Origin: Luidia sarsii
Taxonomy: Eukaryota > Echinodermata > Asteroidea > Paxillosida > Luidiidae
DNA length: 64,000 nucleotides
Assembly (NCBI GenBank): GCA_949987565.1
Contig: OX465111.1
Coordinates: 9,691,202 to 9,755,201, forward strand
Direction: 5' to 3'
The notes under the pieces were generated by a model. The model had not been told where the DNA came from. It saw only the letters and a list, made by a program, of their open reading frames with translations, and did no database searches. Of this stretch, positions 10,450 through 20,404 are shown one piece after another. The stretch's first letter is position 1; every line of letters starts with the position of its first letter. The position numbers and the translations under genes were made by a program.

Positions 10450-11410
10450 CCTGGCAAAGATTAACTGACTGTTTTTGAAGTTTTTTTCTTTATTTGTTTG
10501 ACTTAAAATGAAATAGCTGGAACCACTTTGTGTGATCTCAAAACTGCTGGAGCCATGTTTATAACAATTCATTGCTTTCATCTGAATGATTACCAGGGGT
10601 GTGATCCCAGATGATATGGCAGTTACCATTATGGTTGTATGCTTGTGACTGGCACCCCACCGTGGCAAAGACTAGTTAACTATCGGTATTTGGAAGGCCA
10701 CCATCAAAAGGCTGTATAGCTTAAAAAATTAATGGTGAGAGCGCGGGTATGCAGAACCAGATGTCTCGGGTTCAAGCCCTTGTCCTATTAAAGTTTATTT
10801 TGCAATTTTTGAAAAGTGTTTAAAAGTTTCCTGTAAGGTTTTTCCTTTATCTACTGTTAAAAAAATCCCAAACACTCAAGCTGCTATCATCTTTGAACAT
10901 GAGAGCTAGGTATTCCCCCTCCCTCTTCAAGCTTGGTCACACAAGTAATTTGTTGAATCTCAGTATCCTACCTATTAATTGGTGGTCTGATGTACTGGCA
11001 ATAGGAGCTGCTTTTGACCTCCTCCAATTGTTTCATGCAGGACACATATGCAAGACGGCTTTGAATTTCACTCATATCCAGTACCTGAAAAAAAAAATAC
11101 AGTTCATACTTGAGTTTATGATTAAAAAACTAAGTGACATTTTGTCCAAGAATCTGCAGTAAGTTCCTTTGAACAAATCAGCCATGAATGTGTTGCTATG
11201 CACAGCTTTGCTGCTTACACTCCACGAGCGTGAACACACATGCCTCATGATCAGAACCTATGTCATTCACATGGCTTGTGCCACTGTTCATAGAATACTT
11301 TGACAGCACACACTTTTCAAACTTGACCCTCATTGACCTTTACATCATTGTATAAGTATGAACAAAAGAGGGCACACAGAGAATTTGTTATCCTCCAAAG
11401 AAAATGTGCA
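10450..11410. other. No gene seen; one tRNA-like segment
   Basis: At about 10731-10795 the sequence has an A-box-like tggtgagagcgcggg and a good B-box/T-arm ctcgggttcaagcccttg, then an AT-rich tail. It could be a tRNA-derived SINE head or a decayed tRNA; a full cloverleaf cannot be drawn. A related but weaker segment with ccagatgtctc lies near 23,100-23,160. The rest shows nothing recognisable. Confidence 0.4.
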
Positions 11411-11455
11411 TGACACTTGTATGATGAAGTAGCACACTTCATCATACAAGTGTCA
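11411..11455. repeat. Perfect 20-bp stem hairpin with 5-nt loop
   Basis: The arm tgacacttgtatgatgaagt is followed by agcac and then its exact reverse complement. Seven of the next nine flanking bases also pair, giving a stem of about 29 bp. No coding context. It may be the centre of a small MITE or a short-RNA hairpin. Confidence 0.85.
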
Positions 11456-11868
11456 CGCAAATTTGTTACAAGTTTGAGTGAGAGTCGGTCGGTCAAAAAA
11501 AAAGTGTGGTAAACAAAAAGTGTCTAAATGCACAAAAAACTATTAAAAGACAATGATGAGAAATGTTCACTGTATTCAAATTGTTCTGCCTACATTGGTC
11601 GGTTCTGGCAGAATTTTCTCTTTTTACGACAACCACATATTTTCTAATGTTTAAAAATTAAAATTGCCTAATTCCTTCCACATATTTTTAACATGTAAAA
11701 TGCTGTAATTACAAGTAAAAAGTTGTAACCGAAGCCGTAAGGCTTACCGTAGCTTTCAAGTACAGCTGTATTTCTTGACTTAAATGAGAGACTTTTCCAG
11801 CAAAATTATTTGATTTTGCAATGGTTTCCAGTTATGCTTGGCATAACATTATACCGTGGTGCTATGAT

Positions 11869-12023
11869 GCTATGCCGTGAATTGTTTTTTCATGATAGTA
11901 AAGGCACCCACGCTGTGGAAGGGTGGCCTCATGACAGTGCGCATGTGTCACGCACTGCATGGGCCGCCACACACACCATGCATGCCTTTACTGTCGTGGA
12001 AAAACAATTCACAGTATAGCATG
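11869..12023. mobile_element. Inverted-repeat element, ~40-bp arms
   Basis: Left arm (from about 11869) contains ccgtgaattgttttttcat and agtaaaggca; the right arm contains tgcctttact and gtggaaaaacaattcacag in inverted order, ending near 12023. Arms match with a few mismatches around a 73-bp centre. It looks like a small non-autonomous DNA element; no target duplication could be assigned. Confidence 0.65.
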
Positions 12024-12097
12024 GTCTCGCTCTGTACTGAAATTTCCTATTAAATGCTATGGAATAGAGTATGCCTTATGTACAAAATTTTGATTGA

Positions 12098-12239
12098 CTG
12101 AGGCTGCGTCCGAATTCATTGGCTATGGCTTGAAAGTATGCACGAGCCTATGGAAGTCATCAAAAAATGGCTGCAGCCAGTTCACATAGGGTTGTTTGTT
12201 ACTTTTACCCGCAGCCAATATATTCGGAAACGGTCTCAG
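12098..12239. mobile_element. MITE with CTGAG...CCGAAT inverted ends
   Basis: The left end ctgaggctgcgtccgaat matches, inverted, the right end attcggaaacggtctcag. A related element lies at 12541-12667 and similar left-end sequence at about 24,040. The 142-bp body has no coding capacity. Confidence 0.65.
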
Positions 12240-12540
12240 TTTGTGAAACTTTGAATGGGTTTACAAACTTTGAATAAGCTTACTCCAAATTGTTATTAAG
12301 AGTAAACTAAGTGAAGTACAGTAGTTAAAAAAAAAAAAAAATTCTATGATAGAAAATATATTAATGAAAATCAAGTTTATCTTTGGTAAAATGAAATAAA
12401 ATGGACTGAATTGATGATGTTTATTAAACCATGTATAATGGTTGTTTTTCTAATTTTTATTTAATTAAAATATGGGTTGTCTAAATTATTGTCACTTTAT
12501 TTTGTTAACACATACCTGTATACACCAGGGATACCGGGTA

Positions 12541-12667
12541 CTGAGGCCATGTCTGAATGAATGGCTTTAGCTGTGTGAACAAACCTATGGGAAATTGAGC
12601 AACCGGGTAGACAGCGGCTGCTATGTTTGTGTGTACGGCCTCAGCTGCAGCAAATCATTCAGACGCG
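12541..12667. mobile_element. Second MITE of the same family
   Basis: Begins ctgaggccatgtctgaatg and ends with the inverted cattcagacgcg. The ends are close to those of 12098-12239 but the centres differ. The stretch 12240-12540 between them is AT-rich with no feature I can name. Confidence 0.55.
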
Positions 12668-13294
12668 TTTTTTTTTGCAAATTAAATGCATACGTTGCTA
12701 TCTTTGCATCAACGCCAAGATTGTGTGTCTTACATTAAGTATGTAAGTACACAATGTAGGCCTAGGTATTAGCAAAATTTGTTTTCTTGATGTCATTCTG
12801 GACAGGGTCAGCGGCAAAAAAAAAAAAGGTGTTTTTTTCTTCGGTCGGAGCCAAAAATATTGGTCGGTCAGAAATGAAAACCAAAGAAATAAAAAGGGGC
12901 GCCCTAATGGGAAATATTTTCTAGGAATTGAAATGATAGACAATTGGTTACTGAAAAGATGCTCAGGTAGTAGAATGATCTGAATATTGCTTGCATCATA
13001 ATTAAAATAAAACAAGAGCTTCTATGTCTGACACTGACCACAAAGATTTGAGACGATTGACCAGTGCCTTAACGGTAGGTGTGTTAAAAAAATTATGTAG
13101 TTTGAAGAAATTATGATGATGTCACATCATTTAAGCCCTAAGAATATTTCTCAGGGTCTGTTTAAAGGTCAACTGCAATGCATTTTGGAATTTGTTTTTA
13201 TTATTTCAAATAATACTATGGTGTCAGTAAAATACATCCATGCATTTTTTCCGAATTTTAAACTATGGGAAAGAGTTTAAAAAAATTATTTAAG
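12668..13294. other. No gene seen
   Basis: AT-rich sequence with weak likeness at 13040-13160 to the TGACGTCA repeat family (a gacgattgaccag phrase followed by gatgatgtcaca). The minus-strand frame at 12698-13015 is Phe/Leu-rich over T-runs and is not supported as a gene. Confidence 0.5.
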
Positions 13295-13372
13295 TTTGGA
13301 AGGGGGAGCAGCCACGCCCCCGTGGAGGATGTCCTTGGTGACGTCAGCGGATGAAGACTCGGTCCATTACTC

Positions 13373-13710
13373 TTGTCGGGGAACTATTGTATTGTACGTT
13401 CGTGTATACCAACAGTCAGTGCACGTTTTTCAAGAGAACCTATTTCGGGAGTAAATATCGACAAACACGTTGACACGCCAGCCAGATTCGTTGTTGAAAA
13501 TTGCAGCAGTGGAATAAACATGCATTTATTCCCTGACGATCCTAGAATAAGCCGCATTTTGACGTCAAAAATCACGCTGACATGACCGAAATAATCCGAC
13601 CCGTCAAATCGTGCAGTGCAGTGTCCATTTCGAAGCTTGTTTTCACGGAGACCATTCGGGCTCATACGTGTATGGTTTGGCAACGTGTTCCCGTCTGTGG
13701 CCATAGGAAA
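13373..13710 (+). pseudogene. THAP-type zinc-finger domain, frameshifted
   Basis: One frame reads VENCSSGINMHLFPDDPRI, fitting the early C...MH.FP.DP part of a THAP DNA-binding domain. About 40 codons later a different frame reads QCSVHFEACFHGDHSGSYV, fitting the C-x2-HF block that completes the C2CH zinc site. A frameshift and a stop between them break the domain, and the first Cys pair is not clear. THAP domains occur in host transcription factors and P-element transposases; no transposase follows. It is probably transposon-derived. Confidence 0.5.
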
Positions 13711-13989
13711 ACCATTTTTGCAGAATTTCTTTCCTTGTTATCGACTTAGAATTCATCTGATTCCGAAGAAAAAGCTTGTCGAAAGACGTCTCGGCCAACA
13801 AAATTGTCAGGGTTTTTTTGCCGAGAAAAACACTGGTGCCACACTAAAAAAACGTGCATTATCTGCTGAACGCGTCAGGGAACCTCTCCGACTATCTAAG
13901 TGCATACGGCTTTCGCGGGGAGAGAACAAAAATTCTGCGTTCATCCGGTGACGTAAAGAACAGCGCCCTCAATAACTACGAGCATAATT

Positions 13990-14130
13990 TAAATTAATTA
14001 AAAAAGGCTTCTAATAAGCCTGAAACACAAAATTTATGTTTGATCTGGAATTACAATGTACCAATAAACATATTTAATGCCAAATCAGGATTTTCTAATT
14101 TTTGCACTTCAGTTGACCTTTAAACAGTTG
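13990..14130 (+). repeat. Repeat shared with 61,690-61,810
   Basis: aataagcctgaaaca, tctggaattac, ccaataaaca and atttaatgccaaatca occur here and, slightly changed, at 61,690-61,810, where the repeat cuts off the recombinase of the second Ngaro element. Family unknown; no coding. Confidence 0.65.
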
Positions 14131-14159
14131 AGAAAAGAAAAAAACATGGAAAAAAACTA

Positions 14160-14755
14160 TTACTCTCTCGGCCAATATGCTATGGATGTAAAATTCTGAA
14201 CATTTCAATACCTCATTAATATTCATGAGATGACATCATTGTCACATGATGGCAATTTTTGGATGCATCTTTCCCCAACTTGTGGATACTGCACATGCCA
14301 AATGTTGATACTGTCGGACCCAAGATTGTGTCATGATTGTGCTGGTGCTTGGTGGTTTGCCCCTTTAAAGGGCTGTCACGTGACCATCCAAGCAAAACCA
14401 CATAAGGAAAAAGAGATTTAAAAATAAAATTAATACTTTGTGTAGACCCTTTTCGCATTATTTTGACTACTTTGGAAAATGAAAAAAAAAAATTATTGGC
14501 ATCTCTGTGATTCGAACTTGGCCCTGCCACTCATGACTATCCAATGAGCGAATATTTTCTGCACAAAGTCTATGGGACTTTAAAATAATATTAACAAAAT
14601 AATAACAATTAGTTTTCAAGACAACTGTGCACAACTTTAGCAAGGGTTCTATGCATTTGCCAAGTTTTAAAAAAATCCAAGTGTGTTCAATGGCAAAAGT
14701 GCCTTCCTCAAAATCCCTGTGCTTTGTCTACGGGATATTTACAACCAGAAAAATA
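14160..14755 (+). repeat. Copy of the 810-bp family, left of the Ngaro insertion
   Basis: Contains the shared phrases ctcattaatattcatgagatgac, gggctgtcacgtgac and ctatgcatttgccaag, plus a minus-strand T-arm-like module at 14500-14525 next to an A-run (T-run on that strand). The A-rich tail ends at the Ngaro border; the family phrase agatttatgtctgttgg resumes at 21,408. Confidence 0.75.
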
Positions 14756-15088
14756 AATAATTCATTTTATCAATACAAGATAAAATTCGTTATTCCCTAC
14801 AGCCACACGATATATATCACAGTTCTCTGGTCATCAACTGAGGGTCACCTTGTAATGGAAGTAGACTAAACCTATTTGCGAAAGTGACCAGGCGACTTCC
14901 GAAGGTTACATTGGTACGGAAGTAGACAAAAAACCCATTAGTGTAAGTGACCAGGCGACTAGTGAGGGTGACGATTGATGTGTAACAGGACAGGTGGGTG
15001 CACTCGATCAGGGTGGGCCCATCAGGGAGAAGATTTTGGTCGGCTCACTTCGGCTTAGAGTTTCGAGCTGCAACCACGAAAAAATATG
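14756..15088 (+). repeat. Split direct repeat A1
   Basis: 333 bp, apparently identical to A2 at 20400-20732, starting with the AATAA core and ending at aaaaaatatg. As the 5' terminal repeat it probably carries the promoter and the template for regenerating the left end; no TATA box could be assigned with confidence. Confidence 0.9.
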
Positions 15089-15223
15089 TCGAGTCTCAAA
15101 GCAAGAAAGATAAAAAATTAAGTTCTTCCAGCTTCGTTTTGGGATTCTTCCCTGATTTTCAGCCCTAAGGTTGGGGTATTGCAAAGTTCCTGGAGTTCGG
15201 CTTGTTCAGCACCAATCTCCAAT

Positions 15224-16636
15224 ATGCCGCGTGAAAAACGCGGACCATATAAGAAGCGTTCCCCCTCGGCCCCACCGCACGCCGGCGGTGGTCGGCGCAG
15301 GGTCGGCCGCCCCCGCAGCTTGGCACCAGTTCCGGCTCCGGCTGCCGTGCAGGAAGATGGTGGGATCACGGCCAGTACGGCGGCACGCAGCGCGCCGTCC
15401 AGCGAAGTCACCCCGGCGGGATCAGCCCCAAATCCCGTGCTCTCGGCCCCCTCAGCGAACCAGGTCGCCACTGAGCCACCTTTGGAGAGTACCGGTATGT
15501 CGGCAGCCGCATCTAACATCATTGGCGGTGAGTTTAGCGTCCGCGCTCCAACGGGACTCGCACCTCCGAACTCTAGTTCACATGAGCTTAGTGCTCAAGA
15601 AAGTAGGCCTCTGGCGATTAATGCCGGCAGGGTTGCCGGCAATTCGATACAGCCGGCAATTCAAGCCCCTACCGTATTTGCTCCATTACCATTAGAGCTA
15701 CCAGTTAGCCAAGCCGATGGCATGTTTTCCCTCTCGACTGCCGCAGGCATGGGTGCTGCTAGGCCCTCAACCCTGTATTCTCTTGGAAACGATGCCCCCA
15801 TTGACATGCATGTTCCACGGGGAGTGAAAGAGAAAATTTGGAACGGGCAATATGTGGATCTGGCGTGTTTGTATCGCGATACCGCAACACGGGTCCTAAC
15901 CGCCCTGGAGACAGGGTCGGAATTGACCATGGCAGTCGAGCAGGGCAAGGTTGTTTTCCGGGCAGCTACGCCTCATACACGAAAGCTTGATAGCATTGAT
16001 AAGTGGACCAGTGCGTTCCATGTCTTTATGGCCATTTATTGCACTCGTCATCCTAGCCGTTTCCTGGAATTGCTTAAGTGTGCCGAGATCATTCGCACAG
16101 CGGCCGTGCAATTCCCGGGAATAGGCTGGCGCAATTATGATGAGCAATTCCGTTTGCGCATGGAGGCCAACCCATCGCGCTCCTGGGCAGCGATGGACAT
16201 GGAGCTTTGGGTCACTGTCGCAGCTGCCGGTAGCATGCTGCACTCACCAAATGTGGGGGCATTGATCAATAGTATTCAGTCACCAAAGTATGTTTGCTAT
16301 GCGTTCAATTCGGCCACAGGTTGCCGGTGGAATCCCTGCCGCTATTCTCACAGTTGTAGCCGCTGTGGGAAGACCGGGCACGGAGCAGGGGTATGTCGTA
16401 TGGGCGGCGCTGGTATGGCGCCTCAAGGCAACCCGGTAAAGCAATCTTTTGGTACGGCTGGTGCGTCTTATACGCGCTACACAAAGACACCGGCTGCAGC
16501 GTCGGGCGTACGGCAAGCAGTTCGTCAAGCACCGATCAGTGCCGGACTACAGGTCCACGCTCCGGCTGGTGCGCAGACCATGGCTAGTGCTAATAAAGGG
16601 GGCAAACATTCTTTTCGTGCCTCCAACACCTGTTAA
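15224..16636 (+). CDS. Ngaro gag-like protein (ORF1)
   Basis: About 470 residues from the ATG at 15224, which starts MPREKRGPYKKRSPS. The upstream in-frame extension to 15179 has no ATG. The N-terminal third is low-complexity Pro/Ala/Ser with basic clusters. A more conserved central part starts near VPRGVKEKIWNGQYVDLACL and has a counterpart in the older Ngaro copy (VNREVKEKIWANEYVEFGLL), which supports it as the capsid-like domain. The C-terminal part has two zinc motifs: a CCCH type (C-x8-C-x4-C-x3-H, within CRWNPCRYSH) and then a CX2CX4HX4C knuckle CSRCGKTGHGAGVC, both suited to RNA binding. It ends SFRASNTC, overlapping the RT frame in the +1 register. Intact; expected to coat element RNA in cytoplasmic particles. 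Confidence 0.85.
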   Translation: MPREKRGPYKKRSPSAPPHAGGGRRRVGRPRSLAPVPAPAAVQEDGGITASTAARSAPSSEVTPAGSAPNPVLSAPSANQVATEPPLESTGMSAAASNIIGGEFSVRAPTGLAPPNSSSHELSAQESRPLAINAGRVAGNSIQPAIQAPTVFAPLPLELPVSQADGMFSLSTAAGMGAARPSTLYSLGNDAPIDMHVPRGVKEKIWNGQYVDLACLYRDTATRVLTALETGSELTMAVEQGKVVFRAATPHTRKLDSIDKWTSAFHVFMAIYCTRHPSRFLELLKCAEIIRTAAVQFPGIGWRNYDEQFRLRMEANPSRSWAAMDMELWVTVAAAGSMLHSPNVGALINSIQSPKYVCYAFNSATGCRWNPCRYSHSCSRCGKTGHGAGVCRMGGAGMAPQGNPVKQSFGTAGASYTRYTKTPAAASGVRQAVRQAPISAGLQVHAPAGAQTMASANKGGKHSFRASNTC

Positions 16637-18191
16637 TTTAGCAGTCTTACGCCGGTGGTTGGTTCATTATACAGACAAATCTGCAGCTGCTGTGTTGGAG
16701 CAGGGTTTTTCACAGGGTTTTTCCCTTGGTTTTCATGGTCCGCGGGTCAGCCGGGAGGCGGATAGTCTAAAGTCAGCGCAGGATATGCCCAATTTCGTTC
16801 TGAGAAAATTGAACATTGAAATTGAATTAGGCAGAATAGCGGGGCCCTTTAGTTCTCCCCCTTTTCCGAATCTACAATGTTCCCCAATTGGGCTTGTTCC
16901 TAAACAGCAACCTGGTTCCTTTCGTCTCATCCACCACTTGTCTTATCCTTCAGGGGATTCCCTAAATGACTACATTTCGAAAGATGAGTGTAAAGTGCAT
17001 TACGCATCGTTTGATACTGCCATGGATTTAGCCATGTCTGTAGGCCCCCAATCTTGGCTAGCAAAAGCGGACATTAAATCGGCCTTTCGGCTGCTTCCCG
17101 TGGCTCCTTCCGATTACGAACTGTTGGGATTCAAGTTTCAGGATAGATTTTATTACGACATGTGTTTACCTATGGGTTGTCGTATTTCTTGTTCCCACTT
17201 TGAAATGTTTAGCACTTTTTTGGAGTTTCACATCAAGAGAGTTTCGGATACGACCGCGGTTACCCATTACTTAGATGATTTTTTATTTGTCGGGAGGTCC
17301 AAGCAACAGTGTAACGCATTGCTCACTTCCTTTCGGTCATGTTGTGCGCAGCTGCGAGTGCCGCTTGCGGAGGAAAAGATAGAGGGCCCATGCCAGGTTA
17401 TTACATTCTTAGGTTTGGAAATTGATACAGTACACCGCGTGGTGCGTGTGCCGCAACGCAAGGTAGTGGCCTTGCGGGAAAAGATCCAAGCATGTTTGGA
17501 ACAGCGAAAGTTAACGTTGAAGGAAATTCAGTCGTTAATCGGTTCACTCAATTTCGTATGTCGTGCTATCGCGCCTGGTCGTGCGTTTACCAGGCGTCTG
17601 ATTAGTCTTACACGTGGGATAAAGAAACCACATGACAGGGTGCGCATATCTCCGGGTGCAAAACTTGACCTGCTAGTGTGACTTGAGTTTCTTGATCACT
17701 TCAACGGCGTGTCTGCCTTTCGCGACCAGGCCTGGCAGGACAACGATACACTCGAGTTATTCACTGATGCAGCGGCTAGTATCGGGTTTGGCGGTTATTT
17801 TGATGGTCATTGGTTTCAAGGAGAATGGACTCCGGAGTTGCGGGCAATTTCGCCATCAATTGCGTACTGTGAGTTTTACCCACTGGTTATCGCCGTGTAT
17901 TGTTGGGGTCCTAGATTAGCCAATCGTAAGGTGCGTTTCCATACTGATAATGAGAGTGTAGTACACATCATCAATAAACAATCCTCTAATTGCGATCGTA
18001 TCATGCACTTAGTACGATTGTTTGTCTGCCAGTGCCTGCAGTACAATGTCACATTTAAGGCTGTACATATTCCAGGCGTGCACAATGACATTGCGGATTC
18101 ACTTTCACGTTTTCAGGTGAACCGTTTCCGCACGCTTGCCCCTCAAGCGGACAAAACTATGACGCCGATTCCCGATCTGCTCCGCGCTTAG
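16620..18191 (+). pseudogene. Ngaro reverse transcriptase-RNase H (ORF2), one in-frame TGA
   Basis: The frame is open from about 16449, has no ATG near its start and overlaps gag by roughly 190 bp in the +1 register, so expression by frameshifting is likely. RT motifs: A at about 17065 (KADIKSAFRLLPV), B near 17160 (MGCRISCSHFEMFST), C at 17267-17281 (HYLDDFLFVG) and FLGLEIDT. RNase H follows with FTDAAASIGFGGYF, EFYPLVIAVY, HTDNESVVHII and VHNDIADSLSRF, so all four acidic positions are present. The TGA at 17679-17681 falls between the RT and RNase H domains. Without it the frame is continuous through 18191. The flanking residues (DLLV and LEFLDHF) suggest a Trp TGG changed by one base. Readthrough cannot be excluded. 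Confidence 0.85.
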
Positions 18192-18208
18192 AAGGTGAGA
18201 TCCACCGA

Positions 18209-19132
18209 TTGTTACTTTCGGCTTCTGCGTCAAATACACACAAGACGTATCAAACGGGCTGGCGGGCCTTTTGTTCCTTCAGATCCAAAAGGGTTGTTAC
18301 ATGCTCCCCTGCATCCCCGGACGACATCCGGCATTTTATTGCATGGCTTTCCTTACAACGGCGGGCACCTTCCACAATCGCAACATATGTATCAGGGGTG
18401 GGTTACTATCACAAGGTACAGGGTTGGCCTGATCCCACTCAGGATTTCATCGTGTCCAAGTTACTGGCTGGTTGTCGTAGGGATAATTCGTCTACGGATC
18501 AACGGTGGCCGATATCAGTGTCAGTACTGGCCCGTATGATAGGAGCTCTCCCACAAATCTGCAGTAACCGGTATGAAGCCATACTCTTTCAAGCTACGAT
18601 GCTCGGTGCATATTTTGGTTTCATGCGCATTGGTGAGTTTGCTGCCATATCGAAAACACACAGTCAAAAATCTCTCCTCCAGGCCTCTGATGTGGAGTTT
18701 CAGAATGTGGGACAGTCCAATGCCTCTGTATTGATTTCATTCCGCTATACAAAGAATAATCAGGCTGGACCTCCTCAAGTTGTCCGCCTAGTTCGCTCGG
18801 CAGATGAGAACATTTGCCCCGTCAGGGCTCTTTACGAGTTTGCACAACTGCGGCCACAGTTGCCCGGTAATTTTTTCTGTCATTTTGGAGGTACTCCCCT
18901 TACGCAGTATCAGTTTAATGCCACGTTGAGAAAGTTGTTGTCCTTCTTGGGTCTTGGAGATTTTCCATATCGTGCACACTCATTCCGAATTGGGGCGGCG
19001 TCAACTGCTGCCGACTCAGGCATCCCTCTCGATGACATCAAAGTCATGGGCCGCTGGCGCTCCGATGCCGCCCAATTCTATATTCGCCCTCTTGTGCAAT
19101 GCCACTTCCCCGGTGTTTCACATGGGGTTTAG
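18209..19132 (+). CDS. Ngaro tyrosine recombinase (ORF3)
   Basis: Site-specific recombinase that joins element DNA to the target through a covalent phosphotyrosine. An N-terminal SAM-like DNA-binding part starts around SNTHKTYQTGW. The catalytic part has Arg in GFMRIGEFAA (about 18624), the His-x-x-Arg box HSFRIGAAST (about 18979) and the nucleophile Tyr in RWRSDAAQFYIRP (about 19075), so the R-H-R-Y set is complete. The frame is open upstream through the end of the RNase H frame (a shifted reading gives APRLEGEIHRLLL). No ATG lies near 18209, so the product may be a frameshift extension of RT-RNase H. The end overlaps the hydrolase frame by about 34 bp. Confidence 0.88.
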   Translation: MLLSASASNTHKTYQTGWRAFCSFRSKRVVTCSPASPDDIRHFIAWLSLQRRAPSTIATYVSGVGYYHKVQGWPDPTQDFIVSKLLAGCRRDNSSTDQRWPISVSVLARMIGALPQICSNRYEAILFQATMLGAYFGFMRIGEFAAISKTHSQKSLLQASDVEFQNVGQSNASVLISFRYTKNNQAGPPQVVRLVRSADENICPVRALYEFAQLRPQLPGNFFCHFGGTPLTQYQFNATLRKLLSFLGLGDFPYRAHSFRIGAASTAADSGIPLDDIKVMGRWRSDAAQFYIRPLVQCHFPGVSHGV

Positions 19133-19704
19133 TTTGCACATTTGTTGGTGTGATATTTCTTCATCTTCCTGTTTCGTTGATGCTAGGGGGTGTTTGGATC
19201 ATCGGTGATTCTATAATTCGCCGTTCATCAACCCGGCTAGTTGATTGGCCCCAGGTGCGTTGGAATGGTCTCGGGGGAGCTCAATACGGTGACGTACCCA
19301 AATTACTGTCGCAACTAGCGGCCAGATGGCCACGCCCTTCCTTACTTATCGTTCACATAGGTACCAATGATTTGGTTGGCACTGATTTCTTCTGCATGCG
19401 ACAACGTATTGAGCTGTTCATGAGAGAATGTATTCAGTTTTATCCTAAAGCTAGGTTAGTATGGTCGGATATCTTACCACGCGCGTGCTACTTTGGGGCT
19501 ATCAACCCAGCGCGGATGGAGATGAAGCGGCGCGCTGTTAACCGTTGGGCCCGGACAATTAGCCGTCGGCTAGGCGCAGCGGTTCTACACCACCCCAAAT
19601 TTAAGTGGTGTGAGTTTTCTTTGTTTCGGTACGATGGTGTGCACTTGTCGCAAACCGGTACCGCATATTTTCAGGCCAATCTTCGCGATTGCATTTCTGC
19701 CTAA
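19099..19704 (+). CDS. SGNH/GDSL-type hydrolase (ORF4)
   Basis: A 201-codon frame from the ATG at 19099; a later Met at about 19183 (MLGGVWIIGDS) is just as likely a start, because the intervening residues are hydrophobic and the ATG lies inside the recombinase frame. SGNH blocks are all present: GDSIIR with the nucleophile Ser (19204), a Gly block NGLGGAQYGDV, IGTNDLVG with the Asn (about 19360) and DGVHLSQTG with Asp and His (19633). Known relatives hydrolyse acyl esters; what they do for the retrotransposon is not known. SGNH domains have been reported in some Ngaro and CR1 elements. Intact. The hydrophobic segment before GDS could be a signal or membrane segment if the first ATG is used. 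Confidence 0.85.
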   Translation: MPLPRCFTWGLVCTFVGVIFLHLPVSLMLGGVWIIGDSIIRRSSTRLVDWPQVRWNGLGGAQYGDVPKLLSQLAARWPRPSLLIVHIGTNDLVGTDFFCMRQRIELFMRECIQFYPKARLVWSDILPRACYFGAINPARMEMKRRAVNRWARTISRRLGAAVLHHPKFKWCEFSLFRYDGVHLSQTGTAYFQANLRDCISA

Positions 19705-19812
19705 TTTTCGTAAAGTGATACCTTTATAAGTGTCTTTGCACTGTCATTGTGGTGGCATGAGCTGGGAAAAGGGGGGCTGCTGGTCGTCCCAGTGGGGCGC
19801 GCGCTGCGCGTT

Positions 19813-20404
19813 TGGCAGGTTTTTGCTGGGAACGACGGGCAGTGCCTCTTTTCAACAGCAACTTAACTAGATTATTCGGTATTAAAACTTGGAAGTTACA
19901 ATTTAACTCAACAGTTTAACTTTTAAACAAAACGCCAAGCACCCTCTTGTGCCGGTGGGGCTTATCCAACCGTATTTGCGAACGGTGGACAAACGGCGTG
20001 CCTGTTAACACTTTTAACACTTTTGCCTAGCACCCTCTCGTGCCGGAGGGGCTAGTGCCCGATAAGGGTTGGCAAGCGTGGCATGGTTGCCAAGCGTGGC
20101 AGGGTTGCCAAGCGTGGCAGGGTTGCCAAGCGTGGCATGGTTGCCAAGCGTGGCATGGTTGCCAAGCGTGGCATGGTTGCCAAGCGTGGCATGGTTGCCA
20201 AGCGTGGCATGGTTGCCAAGCGTGGCATGGTTGCCAAGCGTGGCAAGGAATTTGGGCAAGCATGCCCTGTTAAAAGAAATTTACTTGAAGCTGAACAGAA
20301 AATTAAGAAAAGAAAATTACGAAATAAAGTAGCGGCTTGAAATTCTATGCCCAAAAAGTCAAACCTGTGTTTCAAAGCGTACTTTGTGTGTCGTCTGGGA
20401 ATAA
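19813..20404 (+). repeat. Split direct repeat B1
   Basis: 592 bp, matching B2 at 20794-21403 except for a T/A change near 19870, a G/A change near 20393 and one fewer 18-bp unit. Its last five bases (AATAA) overlap A2 and form the internal B1/A2 junction. Confidence 0.9.
20066..20250. repeat. 18-bp minisatellite in B1, 10 units
   Basis: Unit gttgccaagcgtggcatg, ten times, with two units carrying g for t. The core ttgccaagcgtggcaa is an imperfect palindrome. All six frames are open because 18 is a multiple of three; the resulting repetitive peptides are not genes. Confidence 0.9.

Noticed and set aside
10731..10795. Functional tRNA gene
   Set aside because: B-box is good but anticodon and acceptor stems do not form; kept only as a tRNA-like segment.
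17679..17681. TGA as selenocysteine
   Set aside because: Flanking residues point to a Trp position and no selenoprotein context is visible; a point mutation is simpler.
20014..20375. Open frames in all six registers over the 18-bp repeat (repeated WLPSVA, CQAWHG, ATLGNH)
   Set aside because: The unit length is a multiple of three, so openness is automatic; the sequence is a non-coding terminal repeat of the Ngaro element.
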